A stretch of DNA of 64,000 nt from Aralia elata (Eukaryota; Streptophyta; Magnoliopsida; Apiales; Araliaceae). Location of the stretch: positions 8,264,685 through 8,328,684 of the forward strand of contig CM068382.1 in the NCBI GenBank assembly GCA_034770075.1. Reading direction: 5' to 3'. The translations under genes and the position numbers were made by a program. Under the pieces are notes generated by a model. That model did not search any database, was not told where the DNA came from, and saw only the letters and a list, made by a program, of their open reading frames with translations. This document shows positions 1 to 12,341 of this stretch, in pieces (within the stretch, counting starts at the first letter, position 1; each line of letters begins with the position of its first letter).

Positions 1-317
1 TCATTTTTGTATTCTGAACTTCTAGATAAACACCTAAATTATATTTTGTATTAATATAAATTTTGTCTAATTAGAACCTCTAGATAAACACCTAAATTTA
101 GTTGTGAAAATTTGCTTGTGTCTTCTACATAGTGGGGACAATTTATATATAACACCTAATTTTTATTTTTTTTCTTCAATGGGGTCAATTGACTACATTC
201 CCTCCTATGTCCCTTCGTCCCTGCCTTCAATTCAAAATATAGGATTAACATTTTAGAGTTAGTCTTTTAAAATTCAAACTTGATATGAATCGGTTTGTTT
301 AGACTGAAATTAGATTC

Positions 318-470
318 GTGATTGCCATAATCGCGTGACACATTTTGAATTGATTGATTTGATGGACAATATTCTTTCAACTCACCAACATTGATACCTT
401 GGTTGGGTGACACAAGATGTAGTCACCAACATTGATACCTTGGTTGGGTGACACAAGATGTAGTCAATAA
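318..470 (-). pseudogene. DUF247 gene fragment (copy 0)
   Basis: This short stretch matches, on the minus strand, the part of the DUF247 copies around 3,392-3,500: a shared run beginning GATTGCC, then a GTGACACATT motif, a GATGGACAATATTCTT-like stretch and a CCAACATTG.TACCTTGGTTGGGTG stretch. It contains a perfect 41-bp tandem duplication (382-422 and 423-463). No reading frame survives. It is a relic, too short to date or assign more closely. Confidence 0.6.
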
Positions 471-496
471 ATAATGTAATGATGCTATATCATTTA

Positions 497-1930
497 CGCT
501 CTGTTTCTGAGTTTTAAATGGCTAGGAAAAAAAAGAAATGGACGGAAAATTTAAGTTTTCTTTTCAATTCCTATGTTTCTGAGTTTTTTAATAAACGGAA
601 AAGAAAAGAAATGGATAGAAAACTTGGCCACTTTTTTTGCCAAAGTTTTCCGTCCAAAATTGGCATGATTTGAACGGAAAAAAAATTGGAATAAGTAATA
701 TTTTTATAATTCCCATATTATCCTCAACTTTTAATATAATAAATTTTAAATTACAACTCATGTCCCTAATTTGTTTTTATCTACTAAACCTAACGTTTTT
801 CTTTCTTTCTCTCTCTCCCCTGTAGAAGCAAATCAGATTTATTAGTGGATCAATTACCTTTATCTTTTCTAGTAAAGAACTAAGTACTTTACATGCAACT
901 ATGTAAGAGTTCTTCACAGCAGTGGAATATAGATTTTAATTTTCTTTAGTGAATCTTCGTTAAAAAAAATTTGGCAAACTACTACTGTGAAAAGAAATGA
1001 GATTTTATTGGAATTTTTTTTCCTAGTAAATGAGATTCTTCAGAGAATATTATTTTAGGCCTCGTTACATACTAATTCTAAAATAGTATACTCTTTTTAT
1101 TTTATTTTATTTGTTAATTGTCAAATAAGATACTAAAGAATCATTTCTTCCAGATTTTTTCAATAAAATAGCTGCAATTTATTCCTTGCTAGCATGAAGA
1201 CTTTAAAGTCTTGTTCAATCAACTCAGATATTTTCTTCGATCTCTATACTCCAAAATTTATTAGTCAAATTTCAAATTGTAAATTGTTATTGATCGATGT
1301 TTAAGCAAGTAAAGCACATGTTTTCTCTTTTAACTTTAGTTAATAGTATCTCTTCCTTTTTTTATATAAAAAAGTCTTATTTTCATAATTTAGAAAATTT
1401 AATAATATTTATTTGTTTTAATTTTATGTTCGTTGATAAACGTAAATGAATTGTTATTTTATATTTCTATAAAAATAAATAAAACTCTTTTTCTCTCGAA
1501 ACAAAAAAAAGAAATTAAATTAAATTCTCTTTATGGAACAAAGGTAATGTCTTCTTTTTTCATTTAATACAGATTATGTTTGATGACTTTTGGATATGGT
1601 ATGACAATGACTTTGTAGAAATAATTTTTGTTTAACATTTATTTGGATATTTGTGTTTGATTATGGAATTTTTTTTCTTTGGTTAAATTTATCTTGCATA
1701 TTTTTATTCATAGTTCAATGGTTATAATTGATAGAAGGGTAAATTTATAAAAGTGATATTTTTTTTTCTTTTCATTGGAACTCAAAAACGCAAGAAAAGA
1801 AAATTTTTAAATTTTCTATTCTTTTCTATTAAAAACTCAGAAACAACACAAGTTTTCTATTCTTTTCTTTTCTTTTCTAATTTAAGTTTTTTATTCTTTT
1901 TTTTTTCGTCCAAAACTCAGAAACAGAGTG
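497..1930. mobile_element. Non-autonomous Harbinger-like element (TTA target duplication)
   Basis: A 1,434-bp AT-rich segment bounded by inverted ends. The left end begins CGCTCTGTTTCTGAGTTTT and the reverse complement of the right end begins CACTCTGTTTCTGAGTTTT. Both sides are flanked by TTA (494-496 and 1931-1933), the target duplication usual for PIF/Harbinger and Tourist elements. Further copies of the TTTCTGAGTTTTT motif lie inside each end, near 570 and 1,830-1,850. No transposase frame is visible, so mobility would depend on another element. The superfamily is inferred from the target duplication; the ends are not the most typical Harbinger sequence. Confidence 0.6.
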
Positions 1931-2143
1931 TTAGACATTATGTGAGATAAAAAATTTAATTTGAGACCCCTTGTATTATTCCAAATCAAAGTGTGCACTC
2001 GTATGTTTAGAACATTAGTCATTAATCTATCTGGGTTGTGTCATGTAACTCAAAAACAGAGATGATCGTCTCTACTATATATAGTGAGAGCTATAATGAT
2101 AAAAGTAGAGAAAAGTGAGATGAATCATTAATCTATCTTGATT

Positions 2144-3384
2144 AGGGGCAGATTTGTTTAAGGAGCAGCATAGGCAGCTACCCTTGTTGGATTTTTTTAA
2201 TTTTTATGATAGGTATAGGGGCAAGGGCAGATATGTAAGTTAATAAACTTAAGGGGGCAGATTAATGAAAGAGTTAAACTTGAAGAGGACAAAAGAAATT
2301 TCATTCATATTCTAAATACAAGTACAGACAAATAGGCAACTAAATTAGGACTTTTTTAATTTGATAATTTAAAATTTGTAGCTTGTTTGATTTTAATGTT
2401 GGTTGGGAACTTAGGGTTAAATCCAATTCAATTTATTTAATGTATTTGTTATATTTTAGACTTAAGAGGTAACTAATTAGGGTTTTTTTTGTTTGATAGT
2501 TTATTTGAATTTGTTGTGGCCTTGTGGGTTGGGGACTTCCGGTGAGTACAACTGTTGTTGTTGTTGTTAATATTGGATGAGCAGGTAGTTTTAGTGTTCA
2601 AATGAAATGATGCAACTGTGTCGAGAATTGGATCTGTGTCAAATTGTTTTTATCTGCAGTTATGCCCCCTTCCTTTATGTGAGTTTCAATGAGAGTTGTG
2701 TTCTCTAAAAAGATAAAGATAGGGCATTGGAATAAAAAATCAGAACTGCATGCATTTTTTTCCTACAGTCATTCAGGAAAAAGTTGGATCAGTGCTATTT
2801 TTTCAAGATTTCTTCCAATACTTGTAGTTTTATGATTTTCCAAATTTGACTGCTAGTATTAGAACTAGGTGGTTATCTTAAATGCACAAGCTACACAACA
2901 ATAAGCCCTGAAAGAAGCAGCAGTAAATCATTATAATACAATTTACTACTACTCTCATTTTTACCTTTTTTAGGACAAATAAAATAATTATCATAAACAA
3001 ACCCCAGAAAATGCAATAATAAAAAAAGGATACCCTGAGGCTTATTTGAAACTTATAAAAATATACCAAAACTGGTTTATGCTTTGAAATTAATTCATGA
3101 TTTTGTTTGAATATAGAAAGCAAATTTGGTTTGAGGCTTTGAGCATTTGGGGAATTATTCAAATTGAACTATGAGAAGTAACCGAAGTAAGTTTCTAAAT
3201 TGTATAAATGTTTTTTATTTTGAAATTCCTTTTTAAGTTTGGATTATGAATATTTATTGCAATTTGTAAACATTATTATGATTAGTTAATATTATGATTA
3301 GTTCAAGTTTTCTTTATTTAACTTCAACAACAAAAATTAGTTAAAATCTGCCCCTCTTGAAAAAAATTCCTAGATCCGCCCGAC
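2144..3384. mobile_element. Unclassified 1.24-kb insertion with 7-bp target duplication
   Basis: The segment starts AGGGGCAGATTTG and ends with AAATCTGCCCCTC followed by a tract with ATCCGCCC. CTTGATT flanks it at 2137-2143 and 3385-3391. The right copy of that duplication belongs to the DUF247 pseudogene at 3,385, whose homology to the other copies begins there. The small frames inside (for example minus 2878-3162) show no recognisable domain. The class is undecided; a hAT- or Mutator-type non-autonomous element would fit a 7-9 bp duplication. Confidence 0.45.
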
Positions 3385-6342
3385 CTTGATTCTTGATTGC
3401 CGCAATTGTGTGACACATTGTATTCATTGACGTGGTGGACGATATTCTTCTTGCTCTCTCCAACATTGGTACCTTGGTTGGGTGGTAAAAGACTCATGTC
3501 GAGTACATGCTTGCTAGCCCGATTAATACTTTGTAATAAAGTAGCTTTTGAAGCAGCCCTTGGAAAAGCTAGATCAAATACTCTCAAGACAAGGAGGTGC
3601 AGATTGTTAGCAGGGTCTTCATAATAGATTCCTGGAACATCCGAACAACATGCAATTCTAAGACAGAGAAGGGGAGTTGGTTCTCAAGCTTTAGGAGGTC
3701 CTTAATGAGAATTGGGATCAACCATGGTCTTGCAAAGATAGGGTCATCGGACTCAGCCTCGTTCACGACTTGCTTTTCATTTTGCCCAAGATGGCGCAAG
3801 AGCTCAATGACAAAGCAACCATGCATCTAGTAGCATCATTTCAACAAAATCATGGCTAGACATTAGGACTGTATCTGCATAGCTCTGTCTTGTGCTCGCT
3901 TCTAGTGTCCTCATGCTCGCAACATAGAAACTCAAACTCTCCACTGCAGTATTACGAGAAACAAGTTTTTGTAGGACAAAGGACCACTTGTGCTCTTCAA
4001 ACTCGAGCAAATGGTCCTTACCACGGTGATAAGTGTAAGTTTGCAAAATCACAATCATATTGAGATACGCAACGGAAAATAGAAATTAAAATTTTTGCAA
4101 CTTACTCATGAATCACCTTATGCATAGCTATTAATTGATGAAGATTAACAAGAGATAATACCTTTGATGATTCAACTCTTGAACCGCTACAAGATCTACT
4201 CCTCTCTTGATTTCTTCAAGCTCTTCCAATCTACAATCCTTTGTTGATTTCTTCAAACTCCTCCAATCTTTGTTCCTTGGATTAAACACTAGCTACAAAG
4301 TGTATGTAGCACTCTAGAGGTAATCCACCAAGAACAATTATACAAGAAACAATATTTTGATTTCCTAGAAATCTTGGATGGCTAATCTCATTAATTTTAT
4401 TCCTAACTCTTAAGAATAACAAGAACACTTCTTTTAGAACACATAGATGATCTTTTTAATATTTCTCTCTTAACTCTTAAGATGGAGGCTAATGAATATG
4501 CTAGGTTAATTAGAAAACCCTAATCTTATTAGGATACTTACAAAAATAATACTTACACAAAATGTAAGTATACATTTGCTCCTAACCCACATGTTATTCA
4601 TTTAAGCAATTAACATGTGTTACTTGCTTAATCAACATTAAGCAAGTATACTACCATTTTATTTAATTTGCATTTTTTATTTAATTTAATTCTCAATCTA
4701 ATTAAGAATTAAATAATAATAATAATAATAAGATTTCTCTCACTAATTTATAATTCAATATTTCTCCAAATATATCATTATAAATATTAAGCATTTCAAT
4801 TTATTCAACTAATAAATTAAATACTTAATTTATTATTATTTAGCCAATTGTTTTCAATACAAAATTATTCTTTTGCGGTGTGACCCTTTAGGTTCAATAT
4901 TATGTCGGTCATAGAATAAATAAATTAGAACTATTCTAATATTATTTATAATGAATTAAACTCCTTTAATTCATATATAAATAAATATTATTTATTCTAC
5001 ATCATGAGGGACACCTTACGATAATGTATCATGACTATCCGTATAATATGAAATCAATGTTTAATCACATAGAACCTATTCAGCAGTAGTTACCGTACAA
5101 TTCAATCCTTCTACAATACAATGTCCCGAGTAAATATAAGACATGGAATTACTGACAAGTCTTATTTTATTTAATCATATGCATTTCGATCCAAGAATGC
5201 ACAACTCCGATTAATGTAAATTAGAAACTTCTTTCTAATTTTCATTCAACCCTGGCTAGGGATTTCTGAGCTGTCATTTATCAAATCGCATAGGACATTC
5301 TCTCTCTTTATTAGAAGTGGTAGATCTTTTGTCGATCATTCACCTACCTTCGTGTATACTTTATTATACCCGTCCATATCCTATAACATACACTAAGGTA
5401 TTGAGGAATATGACAAAGTATAATTACTCAGCATACACAAGGTACTATGATGATCTCAAGTCCAAGGATCAGTTGTACTACTATATATCACTTTAAGAAC
5501 TTCCTATTGACAGGTGAATAAAACTCCATTAGGGTTCTTAAGCGAGTCACGTTCAGTGAACTAATTCTTCAATAAACACCTACATACTTGCTTTAGTGTC
5601 TCCACACAAATGATTATGAGATCAATCATCATCTTCTAAAGATCAAGCATAGTATGTACTAATCTATTCGGATCAATAATCCCAATATTAGTGATCCAAC
5701 GATTAGGAACATTTTAGTTTTGAGCTTTCTTGAATTTAGATCTCACTAGCATGATCTCATCATGATTCTAAAAGTATTGCTCGAAAACTATGGGTTCATC
5801 ACATTTATTAATTCAACCAATTAACATTGATAAAATATGCCTTTTATTCTATTATTAATATTTGAATAAGATTACAAAGTAAATGCTTATTACATCAAAT
5901 ATAATTGGCTTGAGGGCATATTACTTTCAATAAGGGCCTATTGATACATTCTCAGGTTCTTGAGCCTTGTCATTGAGGAAATTTGAAGATGCATTTAGAC
6001 GAACTTGTGCCTTCTCCTCCTTTTCGATGTCTGTCTTCCTTCAAGTCGGCGTTTTGTAAGATTTATAGTGTGTTGTAGTGAACCTTCTGTTTCTTCTTGC
6101 CGCTGGATTTCATTCTTTTCTGGGCTTTCATTTGCATGTGCCTTCCTTTACTTGCCCATGCTGATGCACTCTTTTTGTCTTCCTGGTTTACTTCTACTGG
6201 TTTTGCCTGGCTTGAACTTGAACTTATCCTATTGAGTAGTGATTTTGTTCTCTTATTTTCTAAGGCATTGATCAACTCTCTCTCATGTTCATCAATCACA
6301 ATAGCTCCATCCTCTCCCTCTCTCCACACACGAGAGACGTGC
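3385..6342 (-). pseudogene. DUF247 (UPF0481) pseudogene, copy 1, split by a solo LTR
   Basis: DUF247 proteins are plant-specific and usually carry a C-terminal membrane helix; their biochemical role is largely unknown. Read on the minus strand, 6342-6063 gives the variable N-terminal part, 6062-5935 the region before the first conserved block, and 4033-3392 the conserved core with YHRGKDHLLEFEEHKWSF, SSHDFVEMMLLD, CFVIELLRHLGQ, ARPWLIPILIKDLLKLENQLP and VFDLAFPRA. The start is damaged: the ATG equivalent to that of the copy at 26,741 is followed at once by a frame loss and a stop. At least two more frameshifts lie near 3,810 and 3,590. A 1,896-bp solo LTR splits it, and the 3' end is cut by the insertion ending at 3,384. 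It is clearly non-functional as a full protein. Confidence 0.85.
4034..5929 (-). mobile_element. Solo LTR, copia-like, 1,896 bp, inside DUF247 copy 1
   Basis: On the minus strand the segment begins TGAAAGTAATATGCCCTC and ends TTTGCAAACTTACA, the TG...CA form of an LTR. It is flanked by an exact 5-bp duplication, ATAAG (4029-4033 and 5930-5934). Removing it restores DUF247 homology at the codons for the conserved IGPYHRG block. There are no gag or pol frames, so this is an LTR left by recombination between the two LTRs of a full element. The TAATATGCCCTC start and the ~1.9-kb length recall long-LTR copia families such as Angela/SIRE; that placement is inference. Confidence 0.85.
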
Positions 6343-6349
6343 ATTTACA

Positions 6350-7369
6350 AGATTATGGTAAGATGCTCAGATATGGTACTCGAGGTTTCGATTCAAGTTT
6401 GCTGGAAGGAGGAAAACAGCACCAATGATTGGTTAGAGGTGCTTTCTCCAAAGTTCCTGACTATATAGACAAGACTAATGATATGTAACTAAACAAAAAC
6501 TGTCTAGTTTACCTGCACAAAGTATTGATGGGTTGTACAGTATAATCCATCAACACTCCTCCTTGGAGCAGTTTAATTTTGTCTAGTTACCTCTAGATAA
6601 ACACCTGCAGCTGCACATCTATAGCAATCCCAAAGGTTAGAGGAAAAGACAAATATTTTTTTTGAAAATTTTCGTTTGGGTTATGTTTGCGTAGGAAACA
6701 TCTCAACATTCGGCAACCAATTCGACTGCCTTGACATTGGTACTGACTTCAAGTCCCACCTAAAGTCATCTGAGCACATAAATTAAACTTAATAAAGTTC
6801 ATCAACTCGTATTGGAAAATTTTGAGTTTTTTAAAGTCTAGCTCTTCCCATTTGCTGAGTATTATTAAACAAATATCATATTTAGGGTCTCTGTTTGCCC
6901 CAGTATGTGTATTATAAAGGTCTTTAATTTCTTTAGATACTGTAATACAATATAATCCTAATTCAAACAAAAAAAATAAAATATTACCCACAAAATTTGA
7001 GCTAGGAGCACCGCTGCCAAATTATTTTTTTTACTATATAAAAGTTTGTTTATATCAAGATATTAATGATATAACATGCATGACTATATTAATTCGTTTA
7101 ACTTTTTTCTCCTTATAATTGTGTGTCTTTATTACCAATTTCATTCCACTCATAAAACTTTTATACCGATACCAGACTAGTTAAAAAAGTTCATGTTACA
7201 TAAAATTATATATCATTGTGAATATATTTGTAATAATGTGAACATAAATCTATTATTAGTACGCAAGTGCTAAATAAATTTTACTATTATAATGACTTTA
7301 TTTTAATTACTAAAGTGATTCAAAAATACAAGTATCACGACAATTGGCATGATGAAAAATACCAAGACG
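6350..7369. other. Non-coding AT-rich spacer upstream of DUF247 copy 1
   Basis: No gene can be supported here. A TCTAGATAAACACCT motif near 6,592 recurs twice in the first 90 bp of the window, which hints at an old shared upstream segment. The remainder is low-complexity AT-rich sequence. Confidence 0.5.
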
Positions 7370-7857
7370 TCCTTAGCCGTTTTATTTTCAAAGATTCACA
7401 AAAGAGACAGAGATCATGGCCGTCATCTTTTCTAAATTAAGATAAATAAATGAAATTGGTGACAATGTTGGCCGTCACCTTATCTCAAGGTTGAGAGCAA
7501 GTGAAGTCGTCTTCTATTTCCTAATCGGACTAGTGGAAACTGGTGAATTTAAATGACGGACTATGATTGCCGTCATTTTTTATCACAATAAGGTGACGGC
7601 GTATGCCGTCCCTCTTTCGAAAAAAATTCCCTCCATTTTCGCACCAAATTTATGAAAGAGTGACAGCGTTGGCCATCGTCTTACGTACCTAAATGGTGAC
7701 GGAATGTCTAACCGTCACCTTTTCATAGATTAGACTGATGAAGATTGATGAATATAAGTGATAGTATCCAATTGTCGTCGCCTTTAACCTAGATTAGGTG
7801 ACGGCATTTAAATATTGTCACCAGAAGCTGTCATGGAATCCCACTTTTCTAATAGTG
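7370..7857 (+). mobile_element. CACTA-like transposon terminus with subterminal repeats
   Basis: The reverse complement of the right boundary begins CACTATTAGAAAAGTGG, a CACTA-type terminus. The preceding ~490 bp hold at least seven copies, in both orientations, of a GTGACGGC / GCCGTCAC-type motif (for example at 7410, 7470, 7560, 7590, 7710 and 7800), as expected of CACTA subterminal arrays bound by transposase. No partner CACTA end was found to the left and no transposase is present, so this is a truncated or non-autonomous end. Confidence 0.6.
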
Positions 7858-8149
7858 ATTAAATTTACATTCATTAGGATAATTTTTTTCTTAATATTTA
7901 TTTAAGTTTTACTTTTTTTTAATTATTTTGAGTTTTGTAAGTCTCAAACATGTAGAAAGAATAATAATAATAACAAAAAGAGAATAATATTATATTTAAA
8001 TGTCTAAAAGAATAGTAATAATAATATTGATTTCATGGATATTATGTCAAAAAAAAAATCATGAATATTGAAGTTATGATTCTTTTTAATGTTTTATTAA
8101 TGTTAGAATGATGATTCTTATGATAAAATGTTGAATCAACTTATTTTTT

Positions 8150-8362
8150 TTATTAATGTCTTTTTTAGTAATATTTATAATTTATTTTAACTTATAAGTA
8201 ATTATTAGTCAAACACCTTAACAACTTATTTTAACTTATTTTTTTAACCTATAAGTCAGGCAAACACTTTTTCTTATAAGTCATAACCAAAAATAACTTA
8301 TAATTCACTTTAAATTTTAACTTATAAGTCGTTTTATAATAAGTTATTGCCTAACGGGCCTA
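8150..8362. repeat. Palindrome-rich MITE-like segment
   Basis: The motif ACTTATAAGT and variants recur about six times, in phrases resembling CTTATAAGTCAGGCAAACAC. The right boundary, reverse complemented, reads GGCCCGTTAGGCAATAACTT, reminiscent of Tourist or hAT MITE ends. I could not define a matching left end or a target duplication, so the boundaries are approximate. Confidence 0.35.
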
Positions 8363-9385
8363 CTACTATCAACTATTTTCTATTTCTGGGAAAAGAAATA
8401 TATACCGCCATTCAATTTCATACGTTTCACATGGACCACAAAATTACAAAAAGGCACTGCCACAGACAAACAATGGTTACAAATTACAATTTTCAATTTT
8501 TTATATTAGACTATAGATAGCCATGTATGAACTAAACAAAGAGTGTTGCTACAATAATAAATTTTTTTTACAAAAATCAGTTTACAAAATGATGTAGTAG
8601 AGTGTAATTAATGGATAATTTACTATACATTGATAGACCTAGTAATAGTAACCAACTACAACCGGTCACATCATTTTATAAGCAACTTTTTATAAGATTC
8701 TATTGTCATCAAAATACTATTATTAAACAAAAATATTGTTTGGCATATCATATAGCCATGTAGTTAATAGTTAGTCGTAAACAAATCAGGATGTTAGCTA
8801 GTTCGTCTGATTAAGCCTAACTTGAAGTCGACTCGAATAGGAGTCTTACTGTGGTTAGTTAAATGAGTAGAACCCAAATTGTGTTGTGTACTAGTGTTTG
8901 ACTCTAACATGGCTCATTTAGCAATTATTTAATTAATTTTTACTTTATTTATATAAATCATATAATACGAAAAAGACAAAAAGAAAGGTGAGTGTAATTG
9001 GGTGCAGTAATTCTTGGGCGACCCTTCTTGGGCGAGCCTTTAGTTCCAATAAATCATATAAATTATTTGGGAGTCAAAACAAAAAAAAAATTTTAAAAAA
9101 ATTGACTTGTCGCCCAAAAGGGTCGTCGGCCCCGGTCGTCGTAAAATCGCCCAATCGGGTGAGTTATCGCACAAAAACACTGTCAATTTGTATAATTGGA
9201 TACACTTCATCTCATGTTGTATACGAAAAGATATTTTGTAATTTTTCAAAATAGAATTATTTTGGGGGACAGGTCACGCAAAAATATGAGATGTCTCTCT
9301 CATGTCCTTTACAAAAATATAATAATTAAAATGAAGTTCCTAATTATGTGTGTGCATCATATGTTTTAGTTGTAGTTGTAATACG
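8363..9385. other. Non-coding spacer
   Basis: No gene or well-bounded element is visible. One patch near 9,010-9,170 is richer in GC, with repeated TTGGGCGA / TCGCCCAA-type motifs on both strands, but it holds no convincing reading frame. Confidence 0.4.
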
Positions 9386-9415
9386 TACACACACACACAC
9401 ATATATATATATATA
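9386..9415. repeat. (CA)n(TA)n compound microsatellite
   Basis: About eight CA units run directly into about seven TA units. Confidence 0.9.
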
Positions 9416-9589
9416 ATACGTACAATTTCATCAGATACGTTTTTCAAAAATCATTTTTCGGCTAAAGTTTTTCGTGAAGCAAATGGAGCCTTGGTTTAAA
9501 TTCACCCAATCAAAAATATGCAAATCGATGGGTCCTTCAATTATTGAGTACACTATCGACTTCCCACACTTCTTATTCAGATTTGGATC

Positions 9590-10320
9590 CCCTCTATTAA
9601 ACCTTCCCTCTAATTCCATCCAAGACACCATATTTTTATAGTTGTAAATAGTATAATTGAAATTGATACCGGTTGACTAATTTATTATATTGAATAGCAT
9701 AACTGTTTCAAAAATAAAAGTAACTCAACACTTTTTCACTATTGGATAAAGATTTCAATGAATGAAAATTCTTTTAGACTTTTAATGGTGAAATTATTTT
9801 TTATGGTTCTAATTTTTTGTAAGATTATATTGATCTTAATATCATCAAGTATCTAGTAGGTAACATATTTTGATCATTACTAATAAAATTATTAAGATTA
9901 AATAATTAGTGTATTTGGTGAAATTAGAGGAAATGTGTAATGGAAATAAGTCAAATCCAAAATATTCGGACTTCAATTTACAACTACAAACAATTCTAAG
10001 TTTAAATTGCAAGGCATTCTCTATGCAGCTTTCCATCAAACATCATTTTTGTGGATTTGGCTCTCCCGTTACACTTCCTCTAATTTTATTCAATACATCA
10101 TATTTTTATAGTTTTAGATAATATAATTGAAATAAACAGTAGTCAATTTATTATAATATTGAGTAGTATAATTGTTACAAAAAGAAAAATAATCCGACAA
10201 TTTTTTACCTTTTGATAAATATGTGGATTTTTCTTCAAAATTTCAATGGTTAAAATTCTTTTAAACTTTTCACGATAAAAATATTATTAATGATTCTAAT
10301 TTTTGGTAATATTGATGAGT
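9590..10320. repeat. Diverged tandem duplication with ~470-bp period
   Basis: The block around 9,600-9,845 recurs around 10,070-10,320. Anchors are ATATTTTTATAG at 9,630 and 10,100, then matching TATAATTGAAAT, TTTATTAT..ATTGA, AATTCTTTTA.ACTTTT and GGTTCTAATTTTT-type phrases in the same order. Divergence is high, so the duplication is old. Neither copy codes. Confidence 0.55.
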
Positions 10321-10606
10321 TTTCACAATAAAAATACATACATAACATGAAATAACCTATCTGAACTGTCTTGCAAATCAACATAGACATGATGGTCTGC
10401 ACCATAGTGAGAGTTATTATATGACCATGGATCACTTCTAAAATAAGTACGCCTCATGGTTGCCCAGTTGCTGCTGTAATAAGCCACCACTTCTCTGAAC
10501 TGCTTAGAGAGATGGCACTTGCGGATATTGAACTCCACATTTTTACTCAAATTATTGAACAGATTAGCCACGTAAAGGTCATCTTGGGAAAATCTTGTGA
10601 TGATCC
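10320..10606 (-). pseudogene. DUF247 copy 2, 3' portion, left of the Tat-type element
   Basis: The minus-strand reading continues DUF247 directly from the element boundary: ITRFSQDDLYVANLFNN, then NVEFNIRKCHLSKQFREVV and AYYSSNWATMRRTYF. The copy at 28,820-29,077 matches it closely. After the WSY position this copy lacks bases that in the other copy encode a hydrophobic C-terminal helix, so the frame shifts and the membrane anchor is lost. The other half of this pseudogene is at 23,257-23,520. Confidence 0.85.
10602..10606. repeat. Target-site duplication GATCC, left copy
   Basis: GATCC directly precedes the left LTR and recurs at 23257-23261, directly after the right LTR. It marks one intact integration event into DUF247 copy 2. 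Confidence 0.9.
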
Positions 10607-11040
10607 TGTAACGCTTGAATCTGTCCGCGCGTCCAATCAACTCGCCGGACGTGTACATGCACAAAAGTCTCGACGGCTTGGGCCGCCTTGGACTCCTCCG
10701 GTGTAAGAGTGAGTAACGGGTTTTTGATACGCTAACAATGGAGGCTCAATAATTAGTAGGGTAAATAGTATCATACCTTGCCTTCATTGTTATTTGGGTA
10801 TTTATAGGATTCACTTGGCTGCTTTCTACTCCAACTAGGAGTGTACTGCCTAGAATCCTTATTGGACTTGTATTCAATTACCTTGATCCAATAGAAGTAT
10901 TATCCAGTAAGGACATAAAATACTGGCCCAAGCCTTTTCGGACTGGAGAGTCCTCTTATAATCCACTAAGCATGATGGGCCTTTGGGCCGAGCCCAATGT
11001 AAGGAGCCCGATCAAGCCTGTTAGGATTTATATCCGAATA
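10607..11040 (-). repeat. 3' LTR of the Tat-type element (left copy)
   Basis: It matches 22,823-23,256 along its whole length. In element orientation it begins TATTCGG where the other LTR has TGTTCGG, so its terminal TG has mutated to TA. A TATAAATA box lies at 10,799-10,806 on the minus strand. Confidence 0.93.
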
Positions 11041-11060
11041 TTGCCCCCTACTCCCCCAGT
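11041..11060 (-). promoter_or_regulatory. Polypurine tract
   Basis: Read on the minus strand, the bases immediately before the 3' LTR are GGGGGAGTAGGGGGCAA. A purine-rich tract abutting the 3' LTR is the expected primer for plus-strand DNA synthesis. Confidence 0.8.
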
Positions 11061-11370
11061 ATATGATGTGTACTGGGGGAGTGAATTAGGGATTTTAACA
11101 GTTGGAAACTTGTAAAAAAGAAAGAGGATCGATGTTCTCGGGAACCCGGAGGTATCAAACTGAGGATATCCCCCCCTTCATATGTCTTTTCAAACGTTAA
11201 CTCGAAGATGTGTGCTCCTAGGGACTCTCGAAGGCGTCAGACCAAAGGTAATGCTCCTCGGGTGCTCGAAAGCATAAGAACCGAAGGAGGAGGCTCCTTA
11301 GGATCCCTAGAGGTATCGTCCCTAGGGTGAACAAAATAAGGTTGATCATTGGATCCATTGTGTGGGCAGA

Positions 11371-11381
11371 TCCTTATAAAT
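11371..11381 (+). promoter_or_regulatory. Candidate TATA box for the antisense gene
   Basis: CCTTATAAATACAC lies on the plus strand about 390 bp upstream of the ATG at 11,770, just inside the element next to the polypurine tract. Its position suggests the antisense gene may have its own promoter. This is a sequence match only. Confidence 0.35.
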
Positions 11382-11769
11382 ACACATATGCAGGCCCAAA
11401 CCTTTTACATTGAGGCCCATTGATCTCATCCCAGCATAGAACGGCCCAACAATCGATTTGAATTTCAAAAGTGGAATTAGGGGAACAGCTGTTAGGCAAT
11501 ATAACCTATCAGCAATAACTTCTCCCGCCTTCATTTTAATAAAGCCTCGTCCGTTGGATAGGATCAATTTCGGTCGTCAGATATTCACTTTTATAGGGAA
11601 AGTTACCCCAAACGCCATTTCCTACCAGCAAATTCATCTTTCACAGAGAGAAAAATCCTTCCCAGTCCAGAAATCTTGCTTCGTCGCCATACTGCTCTAG
11701 GAATCGATCATCCGACCCTTCCCCAGAACATCTCAAGTAAGTTATTAATCCTCTTCTTTTCTTTTCTCG

Positions 11770-12341
11770 ATGGCTGGGGGTAATAGGAACCAAGCTTCAT
11801 CTTCCCGTGTTGAAGATGAAGTGACTGTTGCCAAGGCCGGAATTCCTGAAGGGCAGCCATGGAAACCGGTGATTATAGAACGTATGAGGGACGTAGAGGA
11901 ATATAATAGGACCAAGTACTTCTCCTTAGAGTATAGGGTAGCTAATATCCCTTCTTCGATTAAAACCCCCTTTTTCGATCTGTTGATGACGGAATTTTAT
12001 ATTCCCGAATCATATGAAATTAGGAGACCTGAGGGTGAGGAAAGGGTATACTGGCAACCCGAAGGGGGGTGGATCCCGATCCATCACCAATTACTTCTCT
12101 TCGGGGTGCGATTTCCGCTCCATCCTTTTATTCTCGAGCTCCTCCACACAATCGGGCTCAGTTTAAATCAATTATCCCCAAATTCTTTCATTCATTTAAA
12201 TAATTTTATTGCTTTCTGCTCATCCGAGGGCGTAGTCCCGAGCATAGACTTCTTCTATCAATTCTTTTCCCTCACCGCTTGTAAAGAGAAGGGATTCTAT
12301 CAAATAATCAAGAACCCGGGTAGAGATACCCCCATGGATAC
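11770..12341 (+). pseudogene. Antisense gene of the Tat-type element, exon 1a (putative gypsy-type transposon protein)
   Basis: A frame on the strand opposite gag-pol, starting ATGGCTGGGGGTAAT. After a variable hydrophilic start it has the pattern EYRVANIPSSIK, FYIPESYEIRRPEGEERV, HHQLLLFGVRFPLHPFILEL, LNNFIAFC and FYQFFSLTACKEKGFYQI. This resembles the plant family known as putative gypsy-type transposon protein (Pfam Transposase_28), found as the antisense frame of Tat elements; its function is unknown. The frame is cut at 12,341 by a nested solo LTR and runs on in phase at 15,438. The GATAC target copy at its end completes a codon. Confidence 0.75.

Noticed and set aside
2878..3162. Minus-strand frame with hydrophobic stretches
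   Set aside because: Composition is that of AT-rich DNA, it lies inside a bounded insertion, and no homologous pattern was recognised.
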